Source: Paracyclopina nana (lineage: Eukaryota; Arthropoda; Copepoda; Cyclopoida; Cyclopettidae). Taken from it: a stretch of DNA of 64,000 bases. A program made the position numbers and the translations under genes. Positions within the stretch are counted from its first letter, which is position 1; each line of letters opens with the position of its first letter. This document shows, piece after piece, positions 1 through 9,000 of the stretch. The notes under the pieces were generated by a model. It worked only from the letters and a program-made list of their open reading frames with translations. It was not told the origin of the DNA and did not search any database. The stretch covers positions 7,192,001 through 7,256,000 of the forward strand of contig JAGUCH010000005.1 in the NCBI GenBank assembly GCA_019096065.1, written 5' to 3'.

Positions 1-2838
1 CATCAAAAGGCAGGCCTGTTGCTCAAGCCCACCAAGTGCCACCTCTTCCAGACCAGGGTGACTTACCTCGGGCATGTCGTCACCCCAAAAGGGCTGGAAG
101 TCATGCCAGCTTACATAGATCTCATCCGCAAGTGGCCGCTGCCGAACACCCGCAAGCTCCTTCGCATTTTCATGGGCAAGGCCAATTACTATCGGGCCTT
201 CATCGAAAAATACCAGCACATCGCCGCGCCGCTGACTGCACGGCTCTCCAAGGATGACGGGACTCCCGACACCCAGGCTTTCGAGCCATCGCAGGAATAT
301 CGCGATGCCTTCGAGGAGATCAAGAGGCGGCTTGTATCGGCCCCGGTCCTTGCGTATCCTGACTTCGCGTCCCCGAACCCGTTCATCTTGGACACTGACT
401 TCTCCCAAGAGAACAGGGCAGTGGGGGCGGTCTTGTCCCAGGTGCAGGGCGGCAAGGAGCGAGTCATTTTGTACGGAGCGAAGAAGCTGACCCCGGCCCA
501 GAGCAACTACTCCGCCAACCAAGGAGAGCTGGTCGCTGTCATTATCTTCATTAAGCAATTCAAGTACTACTTGCAGCATCGACGGTTCATCCTCCGGACC
601 GACCATCGGGCTCTGCTATGGATTCGCTCCATGGAGGCCCCAACGGGCATGTTGGCCAGATGGCTTGACACCATCTCCAACTATGACTTCGAGGTCGTCC
701 ATCGGGCAGGCACCAAGCATGGCAATGCCGATTCCCTCAGCCGGGCGCCTCATCTGGACCAAGCGGGAGACCACATTAGTTCCGAAGTCTCTGACGACGA
801 CTTCTTCCGCGTGGCCAGCCTGAAGCTCATCCCTACCAAGCCGGAGCTGTGGGCCGAAGCTCAGGAGGAAGACGACGACCTGGTGACGCTTCGCCAACTG
901 GTCAGACTCCAGCAAGCTCCCTCCAGGGCCCACCTCGATGCCGCTTCTGCCCGAGGGCGAGTACTCATGGAGCAATTCGACAGCCTGAGCCTGGACCAGG
1001 AGGGAGCTCTCCGGCTGCGTGATCCTCAGGGCCGGCCCTCGACTCGGCTCATCGTGCCTCGCAAATGGGAAGAGGCCAGTTTGAGGCACGTGCATGAAAC
1101 CATGGGGCACCAAGGCCGAGACAACCTGATCCATCGGGCAGCTCAACACTTCTACTTCCCAAACATGGCCAGAGTGGCCGATGAGGTCGTAAAGTCCTGC
1201 TTGCTATGTCAAAAGACCAAACCCGCAACCTCGGATCAGCGACACACCTTGGTGCCACGCCATGCTGGATTTCCATTCCAAGTGCTCTGCCTTGATTATG
1301 TGGGGCCGTTTAAGCCCATGTCTAACCAGCACCGGTACCTGTTCACGGCCAAGTGCGTGTTCAGCAAGTGGATTGAGGCCTTTCCATGCCGGTCCAACGA
1401 TGCCGGGACTGCGGTACGATTCCTCATGACGGAAATCATCCCCCGCTTCGGGCTGCCTGAGCGCCTGCACACCGACCAGGGCACGCACTTCACAGCACAC
1501 CTCATGAGGGAAGTATGCGCGGCCCTGGGCATCAAGGCTACCACCACGCCGTCATACAACCCGAAGAGCAACCCGGTGGAGCGGGCCCACCGTGACCTCA
1601 ACGAGCTCATACGTAAGATGATCAAGGGACACTATTCTAAATGGGCCGAAGTGGTGCCGTTTGCATTATTTATCTTGCGTACCACCAAGAACCGCTCCAC
1701 TGGGCTAGCCCCCTATGAGATGGTGTTCGGCAGGCAACCTACCACCAACCTCGATCTCATCTTCGGAGACCCACAGCCGGCAGTGCACAAGGCAACAGAT
1801 GCCGGCCGTTTTGCCAAGCAATTACGGGAACGGATACAACTTGCGCATGAATGGGCTCGTAAGAACATTTCTGCATCCATTGAACGGCAAAGACGGGCCT
1901 ACCATATGGACAAGCAAGCCTTCTCCCCAGGCCAGAAGGTGTGGCTGTTCACACCAAAAGTTGTGCGGTTAATATCCAAGAAATTGCAAACTTTCTGGAC
2001 TGGCCCTTGGACCATAGAGAAAAGAATTAATGAGCTCACGTACGAAATCTCGCCAGACCCATCATGGCCGCCAACTAAAAGGCAAGTTGTCTCAGTGGAC
2101 CGATTGAAACTGTACGTCGCACCGTCAGATCCACAAGCCGAGACAATCACAACACCTCCAATGGAAGACATGGATTTCGACATGCCAGGAGATGAATCTG
2201 CAGAACACATGCACGCCCCCGACCCAGCCTCCGATGAGCAGCCCAGCGAGACCACACACTCGTTCGAATATGCAGTAGCACCCACGGATCGCGAATATGG
2301 ATTTCCACACACGAAAGACGATCCTATTCCACCATTCAATGACGACCGAACCATTCCACAATACGACTGCACCATGTTTGAACACATGCCACAAGACAAT
2401 GATGATACCCCACCGAACGAGAACGAGGTGCAGGATCAAATCATCCCCGATAATAGTAGCAACAACTCGCCGCCGCCATCACCAATAGCTCAACCACCAC
2501 CGAGGAAAAGAAGAACAGCAGCAGAAATGTTGCAAGAATATTCACAGCAAATATTAGGGGGCCAAGACAAGCTTGCAGAAACATCGCGCTCAAGAACGAG
2601 AAGTGGCGACAAACAACCAAGTTGCGACGAGGCAATGCTGCCCTTGCAACAAGCACCAACAACACCAGCTCTGCCTGAAACAACAAGGTATCTGCTGCCA
2701 CCGCTAGAGCCGCGGCCACCACCAATAAGACCGTCAATACCATCAACCATCCCAGAAGGGTCACGCTCACAAACATCATCATCACAAGGGCAAAATTCTA
2801 GCACATCAACACCGATTTCTGATAATGTATTTGATTAA
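1..2838 (+). CDS. Ty3/Gypsy-type Pol, 3' part (RT thumb, RNase H, integrase); element 1
   Basis: The frame is already open at base 1, so the 5' end lies outside the window; about 945 codons are visible. The first ~90 residues match the RT connection/thumb (YLGHVVTPKGL, then NYYRAFI). RNase H follows (FILDTDFSQ, later LRTDHRALLW). The integrase has an HHCC finger (H365, H369, C400, C403) and a D432/D492/E527 catalytic triad. There are 34 residues between the last two acidic residues, one fewer than usual. A GPY-type module (FWTGPWTI) comes next, then ~220 residues of Pro/Ser/Thr-rich, probably disordered tail. The protein would copy the element's RNA to DNA and integrate it. The frame has no visible breaks, so this copy may be fairly young. 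The RT catalytic motif is off-window. Family (Metaviridae) is confident; the lineage is not. Confidence 0.93.
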   Translation, partial: HQKAGLLLKPTKCHLFQTRVTYLGHVVTPKGLEVMPAYIDLIRKWPLPNTRKLLRIFMGKANYYRAFIEKYQHIAAPLTARLSKDDGTPDTQAFEPSQEYRDAFEEIKRRLVSAPVLAYPDFASPNPFILDTDFSQENRAVGAVLSQVQGGKERVILYGAKKLTPAQSNYSANQGELVAVIIFIKQFKYYLQHRRFILRTDHRALLWIRSMEAPTGMLARWLDTISNYDFEVVHRAGTKHGNADSLSRAPHLDQAGDHISSEVSDDDFFRVASLKLIPTKPELWAEAQEEDDDLVTLRQLVRLQQAPSRAHLDAASARGRVLMEQFDSLSLDQEGALRLRDPQGRPSTRLIVPRKWEEASLRHVHETMGHQGRDNLIHRAAQHFYFPNMARVADEVVKSCLLCQKTKPATSDQRHTLVPRHAGFPFQVLCLDYVGPFKPMSNQHRYLFTAKCVFSKWIEAFPCRSNDAGTAVRFLMTEIIPRFGLPERLHTDQGTHFTAHLMREVCAALGIKATTTPSYNPKSNPVERAHRDLNELIRKMIKGHYSKWAEVVPFALFILRTTKNRSTGLAPYEMVFGRQPTTNLDLIFGDPQPAVHKATDAGRFAKQLRERIQLAHEWARKNISASIERQRRAYHMDKQAFSPGQKVWLFTPKVVRLISKKLQTFWTGPWTIEKRINELTYEISPDPSWPPTKRQVVSVDRLKLYVAPSDPQAETITTPPMEDMDFDMPGDESAEHMHAPDPASDEQPSETTHSFEYAVAPTDREYGFPHTKDDPIPPFNDDRTIPQYDCTMFEHMPQDNDDTPPNENEVQDQIIPDNSSNNSPPPSPIAQPPPRKRRTAAEMLQEYSQQILGGQDKLAETSRSRTRSGDKQPSCDEAMLPLQQAPTTPALPETTRYLLPPLEPRPPPIRPSIPSTIPEGSRSQTSSSQGQNSSTSTPISDNVFD

Positions 2839-2968
2839 TGCGCATATTGCTGCCCGCATACAAAAGTTTGGGGGGGTGGCAACACGCGCGCACGCAAAAA
2901 CAAGTAAAACCAAAAACTTCAAAACTTTCGCATTCTGGCTGCAAAATTATGACAGCTCAATAATTTAC

Positions 2969-2984
2969 TATTCCTCTCTTCCAG
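2969..2984 (+). promoter_or_regulatory. putative 3' splice site for env mRNA (element 1)
   Basis: A pyrimidine-rich run ends in CTTCCAG at 2984. The first ATG downstream is the env start at 3051. This is the layout expected for a spliced subgenomic env mRNA. The donor would lie upstream, outside the window. Inference from sequence only. Confidence 0.45.
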
Positions 2985-3050
2985 TTCTGAGTACCAGTGC
3001 TAATCTTAATTTGCTACCATACAAACTTATAACCCACGAATCAACGAATC

Positions 3051-5525
3051 ATGACGCCAGTAAGCTGCCTTCTTTGGCCCTCTACGTACTTGATGGTTTT
3101 CTTCGTGTACGCGTACTGGATCCTGTTCAGCGAACTGGCCCAGGCTGCCGTGGTCCCGGGGACGTCACCCCGGAGTCGCGTCTCCGATCTCTACACCCCG
3201 GATGCGAAGGTCACGTCGTTCACCACCTACGACTGTGCACACCCCGACGCTATTCACGAAGCCATTGACTTGAGTCAGCCAGAGCTCTGTGAGGACATTA
3301 GAAGCGCATATCAGGCCCCCGTCAACATCACGGTCCAGGTGCTCCAGACCGCGTCGACCCTCTCGATCAAGGCCTTCCGGTGCAGGGTACACTTGTCCCG
3401 ACAGGTGACGAGATGCGGGTATGATAGCATCAGCTACGGTAGCCAGATGACCGACGTCAACAGGCCCTACTTGGTGACCCCGCAAGCCTGCCGGGAGGCC
3501 GCCGAGAAGCATTACCTGATAGTGGAAAATAAGAAGGTGGAGGTGGCTCTCAATAACCCGACCTCGCTCTCCTATTTCTCCAAAGGAGGGTTGGACAAGG
3601 ACCACAAGTGTACTACCACCACCTTTACCAGCGGAGGTGTTACATTCTACAAGTCGTACGAGACCACCACCATCCACGCGCTGGTGGAGCCGATCTACGG
3701 GAAACTGAATACGGCCAATGGGCGGGTGGTGTTCTCCAACCACCTGACTGCGAACTTTCAGGATCTCATCGTGCAAGACGATGCGGAAGGCACCATTGTG
3801 TGGCCCAAGCGGAAGTCACCTCGCTGCGAGGACGAGCTCAGTGAGGTGTATCGAGGGCCTGCCGTGCTCTATCCGCACAGGAATGCCACCAGCCTCATGG
3901 GAGGAGCTGGACATCTCGGTGATCTCCTCCTGCTAGCCCATGAGGAGGAGTCAAGGTTCGCGGGGTTCGTCCTCAAAGGTGTACAGTCCATGTGTCAGCG
4001 AAAACTGTTCACCACCCAGCTGAGGGATTTCGCCATCCTCTTGGTGGGGCCCGGAGAAGGACCCCTCCAAGCCAAGTACCTGCACCCGGAGGACATGGAT
4101 GGAGCCAACATCCATACGCAGCTCGCGTTTGTGCACTCCCAACATGCGCTGCACATTCAGGACCGCTTCAAATTCTTACAGGAATTAATCTGTAAAAACG
4201 AGCGTGCAATTCTCCATTCCAAGTTGCAGAGCATGGCCTCCGGATCGTCGTCGTATGCCACCCTGGACAGCCATGGGCCCGGTCACCTCGTCACGCGGGC
4301 GGGGGCCGTGGCCTACGTGACTTCCTGCTACCCAGTGCAGGCGGTCACCCGGTCCATTGACAACTGTACCCAGGAGATTCCCGTGCTGGTCAACAACGAG
4401 ACCCGGTTCGCGGACCCGCTGTCATTTATTCTGACCGATCGGCCGAGTGTGGTCCCGTGCGACTCGATCACGCCCATCAAGTGGCGCATACACAACCAAT
4501 GGATGTGCGCCACGCCCCATATTCACGCCTGCATCGCTCCGTCCCAGCTCAATCCTATGTCTGATGCCGCCCAGCGCAGCCATCAGTACGACATCAGCCG
4601 CGGGTTGGGCGGTGGCGTGTTCTCAGCAGAGCAGCGGGCCAACCACATCTTGTACCTCCACCTCTTCAGCAGCCGGGAGGCGGTGGTCAACACGATCACC
4701 AGCAACGTGCTGCATAACTCCCTGATCACGGGTAGCCGCTCCACCACCTTCTGGTCTCAGGAGGACATCGACCAAATGGTGGACCATGTGGGGAGTGCGA
4801 TCATTCCCTTCTTCAGTTCTGTTGGGAAGTATTACTCGTACTTCACCGGGTTCCTCATCACCGTGGGCCTCCTGAAGTTGATCCTGGGAGCCGCGCTACG
4901 CATGATCATCCTCTACCGCCGGCGTGGCTTTGGGTGGTGGATGTTGTTGGCCATTTGGCACACGGCGTTCCTGATGGTGGAGATGCCGTGGAGGATGGTG
5001 ACCAACTTAGGGCAGGATCAGATCCTGTTCCCAGGGGGCGACAGCGACGATGAACGGCCCTCTCGCCAAGGGCGCCGCCACCCTGGGGGCGGGACTACCC
5101 AAGCATTCCACCTGGCCAACTTGGGCAGCTCCGACGACGACGATGATGAGGATGCACCGCCCAAGTACGCGACGGCCGCCGCCGGTGCCGCGGGTGTGGA
5201 AGAGGACGAGGCCACTCCTAGGACTAGACGTGGGTTTCGCCAGCGGCTGCGAGAGGCCCTCTCCCAAGAGCAAGACTCGGTGTACAAGAACCTGCAGGCG
5301 CAGGTGGATGTGCTGGCTCGGCAGAACGAGTCTATGCATACGTATCTGATGACCGTACTGCCCGCCGCCACCGTGCCTGCGGTGCCCTCCGCCACGTCCA
5401 CTCCGCTCAAGCCGTTTCCGGAAGTCGCGGTTACACCGGCCCCACCGATCTCCCCGGTTCGGCCTGCTACGCCCAGACAACGGACCGTGGGCCCCCGTCG
5501 TGAGGACACAACAACCCTTCAGTAG
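3051..5525 (+). CDS. env-like viral glycoprotein of element 1 (824 aa)
   Basis: Membrane glycoprotein gene between pol and the 3' LTR, where retrovirus-like elements carry env. Residues ~6-34 are hydrophobic and can serve as signal peptide. The ectodomain (to ~590) is Cys-rich and has several N-glycosylation sequons (NIT, NAT, NCT, NET). A membrane segment at ~594-622 is followed by YRRRG, then a second hydrophobic stretch (~627-645). The long cytoplasmic tail has an acidic run, a possible short coiled coil (~744-768) and a Pro-rich end. There is no RxKR-type furin site followed by a fusion peptide, so it is not the usual F-like errantivirus Env. The N-terminal Cys pattern, including VTRCGYDS, recalls chuvirus-type glycoproteins, which are known to be captured by arthropod LTR elements. 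That assignment is from pattern memory and is moderate at best. Intact frame. Confidence 0.75.
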   Translation: MTPVSCLLWPSTYLMVFFVYAYWILFSELAQAAVVPGTSPRSRVSDLYTPDAKVTSFTTYDCAHPDAIHEAIDLSQPELCEDIRSAYQAPVNITVQVLQTASTLSIKAFRCRVHLSRQVTRCGYDSISYGSQMTDVNRPYLVTPQACREAAEKHYLIVENKKVEVALNNPTSLSYFSKGGLDKDHKCTTTTFTSGGVTFYKSYETTTIHALVEPIYGKLNTANGRVVFSNHLTANFQDLIVQDDAEGTIVWPKRKSPRCEDELSEVYRGPAVLYPHRNATSLMGGAGHLGDLLLLAHEEESRFAGFVLKGVQSMCQRKLFTTQLRDFAILLVGPGEGPLQAKYLHPEDMDGANIHTQLAFVHSQHALHIQDRFKFLQELICKNERAILHSKLQSMASGSSSYATLDSHGPGHLVTRAGAVAYVTSCYPVQAVTRSIDNCTQEIPVLVNNETRFADPLSFILTDRPSVVPCDSITPIKWRIHNQWMCATPHIHACIAPSQLNPMSDAAQRSHQYDISRGLGGGVFSAEQRANHILYLHLFSSREAVVNTITSNVLHNSLITGSRSTTFWSQEDIDQMVDHVGSAIIPFFSSVGKYYSYFTGFLITVGLLKLILGAALRMIILYRRRGFGWWMLLAIWHTAFLMVEMPWRMVTNLGQDQILFPGGDSDDERPSRQGRRHPGGGTTQAFHLANLGSSDDDDDEDAPPKYATAAAGAAGVEEDEATPRTRRGFRQRLREALSQEQDSVYKNLQAQVDVLARQNESMHTYLMTVLPAATVPAVPSATSTPLKPFPEVAVTPAPPISPVRPATPRQRTVGPRREDTTTLQ

Positions 5526-5532
5526 GGGGAAG
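5524..5532 (+). other. polypurine tract of element 1
   Basis: A purine run directly after the env stop and directly before the TGTAG start of the LTR; plus-strand priming site of reverse transcription. Confidence 0.7.
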
Positions 5533-5533
5533 T

Positions 5534-5730
5534 TGTAGCAGGAACGCGGGTATACGGGTGTGTTCTATGGGCGCGCAGTGAGCGCCTTGTCCCGGTGAAA
5601 TGAATTGTACAGCAGTTAATAAACGGACGCACTCGAGTAAACACCTCGACTAGTTTCTAGTAGCACGTTCTTCCATCGCTACCCGCGGGCGCGCATGTCA
5701 CCCTCGGGGGGTCTATACGAACCTCCTACA
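5534..5730 (+). repeat. 3' LTR of element 1 (197 bp)
   Basis: Starts TGTAGCAGG and ends CCTCCTACA, an imperfect 9-bp terminal inverted repeat with TG...CA ends. It follows a polypurine tract. It contains AATAAA at 5618-5623, the probable polyadenylation signal. A related solo LTR lies at 46602-46825 on the other strand. The 5' copy is off-window, so age cannot be judged. Confidence 0.8.
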
Positions 5731-5746
5731 AATGCGGAAAATAGCC
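5731..5746 (+). promoter_or_regulatory. right half of the zinc-finger promoter palindrome, cut by the LTR
   Basis: Reads AATGCGGAAAATAGCC, the same block found upstream of zinc-finger genes 2 (40332) and 3 (43630). There it is the right arm of an inverted repeat whose left arm is ATTTTCCGC. Here the left arm is replaced by the LTR of element 1, so the element inserted inside the palindrome. Confidence 0.7.
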
Positions 5747-5806
5747 AGTGTGTTTTGGCAGGAGAAAAAAAATCAGTCGTTTCAGTTTCAATTCAGCTGT
5801 TAAAGA

Positions 5807-7573
5807 ATGAACAAGTGCAACATTTGTGGGCAAAAGTTCAAGCTTGCCATCGCTTTGAAGAAGCACCAGGAAGCCAAGCATGAGCTTGTGAGTAGCATGC
5901 CAAAGGCAATGCCTTCTAAATGTGACATTTGTGACAAATTGTTTTTGCAGAAAAGCAGCCTTCTTCGTCACAAAAACCAAGAACATAGAGGAATAAAAGA
6001 ATTCAAGTGTGACATATGTGACAAATTATTTCGAGAAAAAGGTAACCTTTCAAAACATATCAAAATGGTGCATGAGGGACTGAAGCCTTTCAAGTGTGAC
6101 ATATGTGACAAATTATTTGGAGAAAAAGGTAACCTTTCAAGGCATATCAAAATGGTGCATGAGGGACTGAAGCCTTTCAAGTGTGACATATGTGACAAAA
6201 CATTTGGTCACAAAGTTACCCTTTCAATGCATATCAAAGCGGTGCATGAGGGACTGAAGCCATATAGGTGCGACAAATGTGACAAATCATTTGTCTACAA
6301 AGTTTACCTTTCTACACATGTCAAAACGGTGCATCAGGGACTCAAGCCATTCAGGTGTGACATTTGTGACAAAGCATTTGGTGTAAAATGTAACCTTTCA
6401 ACACATATCAAAATTGTGCATATTGGGCAGAAGCCATTCAAGTGTGACATTTGTGACAAAACATTTGGGGGAAAACGTAACCTTTCAGTACATGTAAAAA
6501 CTGTGCACGAGGAACTCAAGCCATTCAAATGTGACATTTGTGACAAGCAAATTGGCCACAGATCATCCCTTATAGAGCATTTCAATATGGTGCATGAGGG
6601 ACCGAAGCCATTCAAGTGTGACATTTGTGATAAAGCATTTGGCAATAGATCACACCTTTCGTCACATATCAATAGGGTGCATCAGGGACTGAAGCCATTC
6701 AAGTGTGACATTTGTGACAAATCGTTTTGTGGAAGAGGTGACCTTACAATACATGTCAAAACTGTGCATGAGGGACTTAAACCATTCAAGTGTGACATTT
6801 GTGACAAAACATTTGGGGAAAAACGTAACCTTTCAGTACATGTTAAAACTGTGCACGAGGGACTCAAGCCATTCAAATGTGACATTTGTGACAAGCAGTT
6901 TGGCCACAGATCATCCCTTTTAGAGCATTTCAATATGGTGCATGAGGGACTGAAGCCATACAGGTGTGACATTTGTGATAAAGCATTTGGCAATAGATCA
7001 CACCTTTTGTCACATATCAATAGGGTGCATCAGGGACTGAAGCCATTCAAGTGTGACATTTGTGACAAATCGTTTTGTGGAAGAGGTGACCTTACAATAC
7101 ATGTCAAAACTGTGCATGAGGGACTGAAACCATTCAAGTGTGACATTTGTGACAAAACATTTGGGGAAAAACGTAACCTTTCAGTACATGTTAAAACTGT
7201 GCACGAGGGACTCAAGCCATTCAAATGTGACATTTGTGACAAGCAGTTTGGCCACAGATCATCCCTTTTAGAGCATTTCAATATGGTGCATGAGGGTCTG
7301 AAGCCATACAGGTGTGACATTTGTGATAAAGCATTTGGCAATAGATCACACCTTTTGTCACATATCAATAGGGTGCATCAGGGACTGAAGCCATTCAAGT
7401 GTGACATTTGTGACAAAGCGTTTTGTGGAAGAGGTGACCTTACAATACATGTCAAAACTGTGCATGAGGGACTGAAGCCATTCAAGTGTGACATTTGTGA
7501 CAAGCTCTTTGGCCAAATATCAAACCTTTCCAGACATATCAAGATGATACATGAGCGACTTAAGCCATTCTAG
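5807..7573 (+). CDS. C2H2 zinc-finger protein 1 (20 fingers, 588 aa)
   Basis: Single-exon polyfinger protein, most likely a sequence-specific nuclear DNA-binding factor. It has 20 fingers of form C-x2-C-x12-H-x4-H. Most repeat every 29 residues with the linker EGLKPFK in place of the commoner TGEKPYK. No other domain is present. The first finger (KCNICGQKFKL) and the start codon context are shared with the genes at 40426 and 43721, which fixes the start. Fingers 8-11, 12-15 and 16-19 are three copies of one four-finger block. The frame ends at TAG 7571-7573, where the lysine codon that opens the next finger would be; an intact 21st finger would otherwise follow. Element 1 sits ~75 bp upstream. 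Targets unknown. Confidence 0.9.
   Translation: MNKCNICGQKFKLAIALKKHQEAKHELVSSMPKAMPSKCDICDKLFLQKSSLLRHKNQEHRGIKEFKCDICDKLFREKGNLSKHIKMVHEGLKPFKCDICDKLFGEKGNLSRHIKMVHEGLKPFKCDICDKTFGHKVTLSMHIKAVHEGLKPYRCDKCDKSFVYKVYLSTHVKTVHQGLKPFRCDICDKAFGVKCNLSTHIKIVHIGQKPFKCDICDKTFGGKRNLSVHVKTVHEELKPFKCDICDKQIGHRSSLIEHFNMVHEGPKPFKCDICDKAFGNRSHLSSHINRVHQGLKPFKCDICDKSFCGRGDLTIHVKTVHEGLKPFKCDICDKTFGEKRNLSVHVKTVHEGLKPFKCDICDKQFGHRSSLLEHFNMVHEGLKPYRCDICDKAFGNRSHLLSHINRVHQGLKPFKCDICDKSFCGRGDLTIHVKTVHEGLKPFKCDICDKTFGEKRNLSVHVKTVHEGLKPFKCDICDKQFGHRSSLLEHFNMVHEGLKPYRCDICDKAFGNRSHLLSHINRVHQGLKPFKCDICDKAFCGRGDLTIHVKTVHEGLKPFKCDICDKLFGQISNLSRHIKMIHERLKPF
6431..7474 (+). repeat. three tandem copies of a 348-bp four-finger block
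   Basis: The DNA encoding fingers 8-11, 12-15 and 16-19 repeats every 348 bp (4 x 87). Copies 2 and 3 differ at only a few bases and copy 1 at more, so the last duplication is recent. Finger-tip residues are almost unchanged between copies. Confidence 0.9.
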
Positions 7574-7640
7574 TGTGACATTTGTGACATTCATTTTGGC
7601 ACTAAAAGTGGCCTTTCAAAGCATTCAGTTGGAATTCCTG
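7574..7640 (+). pseudogene. untranslated remnant of the last finger of gene 1
   Basis: In the same frame after the stop, the DNA reads CDICDIHFGTKSGLSKH. This matches the terminal finger of gene 3 (CDICGIHFGTKDRLSKH). The sequence after the first His has a deletion relative to gene 3. The C-terminal finger is therefore lost by a nonsense change plus decay. Confidence 0.8.
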
Positions 7641-7659
7641 TAACATTTGTGGTGCAAAA

Positions 7660-7890
7660 ATAAGCATCAAAAGAAGATCTCACGAAAATATGGATCAACA
7701 ACAGATCGTCCTTGGATAGACTACGACGAACCTGACTTAGATCGACAAAACGAATCAGCTTTGGATCCACTATTAGAACACACTGTCCTGTGCTTGGATA
7801 GACAAGACAAACTGTCCCAGGGCCGACAACGAGAACGCACCACAGTCCTTGGATCGACAAATCGAATTGTACTTAGGTCGACATAGCACT
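7660..7890. repeat. degenerate repeat with core CTTGGATMGAC
   Basis: Several diverged ~30-bp units share CTTGGATAGAC or TTGGATCGAC. The same core recurs throughout the window: 9000-9110, 9700-9840, 10320-10390, 11700-11910 and mirror positions, 37150-38470, 47570-47790, 49150-49300, 50900-51060, 54330-55000. No gene is seen here. Confidence 0.6.
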
Positions 7891-7911
7891 AGTAACTTAT
7901 TATCTTACCTC

Positions 7912-8112
7912 CCCCTCCACATTTCGCTGTGACCTATGTCACTCCCCAGTTTTTAGCCAGGAAACTGCACCAGGAAACCAAACCAGGATATCGACCAGGA
8001 AGTAAATTGCAATCCAGAAAAAACCAGAAAAACAACTGCCTGTTGTGGGATTTGAACCTGGGTCTGACTGCATTGCAATCAGACACTCTGTCACTGAGCC
8101 ACCAAAGCATCA
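7912..8112 (-). mobile_element. tRNA-derived SINE-like copy
   Basis: On the minus strand there is an A-box-like GGTGGCTCAGTGACAGAG and a B box GGTTCAAATCC, then the body TTTACTTCCTGGTCGATATCC and the tail end TCACAGCGAAATGTGGAGGG. The GC hairpin at the very 3' end is truncated here. A near-identical mirror copy is at 17210-17433. Confidence 0.65.
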
Positions 8113-8212
8113 CATAAAATTTACTTCTCTGATCAGCATTATCAATGAAAAAGTTGAAGTTGAGCAAATTTTTAGGATTGCCTGTACCCCAAGCAAATTT
8201 TGTATGTTTGCC

Positions 8213-8283
8213 TATACCGGGATTTGAACCTGGATTGGACTGCATTGCAATCTAACTCTCTGTCACTGAGCCATCAGAACATC
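8213..8283 (-). mobile_element. tRNA-like SINE head without tail
   Basis: Minus-strand A box (TGGCTCAGTGACAGAG) and B box (GGTTCAAATCCCGG). The body is missing relative to its mirror copy at 16773-16980, because ~267 bp are absent from this arm. Confidence 0.6.
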
Positions 8284-8389
8284 ACACAATTTTTCCAACT
8301 CTTTGCAGTATCATTCATAGCAAAAGCTGAACAAATGTTTTGAATTGCCCCTTCACCAAACAAATTATTCAGTAATATTCGGGCAATAT

Positions 8390-9000
8390 TTGTGGGAGCG
8401 GGCAGAAGAAGACCCGCCCTCCACATTTCACTGTGACATATATTGCTCCCCTGTTTGAAAATGGAAACAACAAAAACCAATGACCCACCATGATTCCTTT
8501 GTATGCTTCTTCTCTGATATTATATGCTTTTTGCAACAAGGACATTTTAAGAAGAGCAATATTCGGGCAGTGTAAGTGAGAGCGGGCCAAAGGCCCGCCC
8601 ATTCTCATTATTTTTGGGAGGGAGGGCTCTCATAACTCAAACTGCAATACTATCAACAAATTGATTGAAGCACATTATTGGGAGTGGGCAAAAGGCCTGC
8701 CCTCCACATTTCACTGTGACTTGTGTTGCTCCCCTGTTTGAAACAAGAAGCTGTACAAAAACCAATCAGGCACCATGATTCCTTTGTATATGTGATGTTT
8801 CTAGTTTGATATTAAGTGCTTTTTGAAAATACAAAATTTTAAGAAGAGCAATAGGCAGGAAATATTAGTTGGAGCGGATCAAAAACCCGCCCACTCTAAT
8901 TATTTTTGGGAGGCTGGGCCCTCATAACTCAAACTGCTATCACAAAGTTATTGAAGCATATTATTGAGAGTGGGCAAAAGGCCTGCCCCCTCTCCCTTCC
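8390..9000 (-). repeat. two to three ~300-bp units with SINE-tail-like ends
   Basis: Each unit contains CCTGCCCTCCACATTTCACTGTGAC or a variant and a hairpin-like GGGCNNNNGCCC stretch. They resemble the SINE tails without the tRNA head. The same units recur mirror-wise at 16080-16660 and in diverged form at 39080-40020. No coding sequence is seen. Confidence 0.5.

Noticed and set aside
2864-2878. G-rich run AAAGTTTGGGGGGGTGG as the main polypurine tract of element 1
   Set aside because: Env and a clear LTR follow far downstream, with a better tract at 5524-5532. It may be a secondary priming site.
2825-3268. 147-codon frame overlapping the ends of pol and env
   Set aside because: No recognisable content. 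Most of it is the shadow of the env frame.
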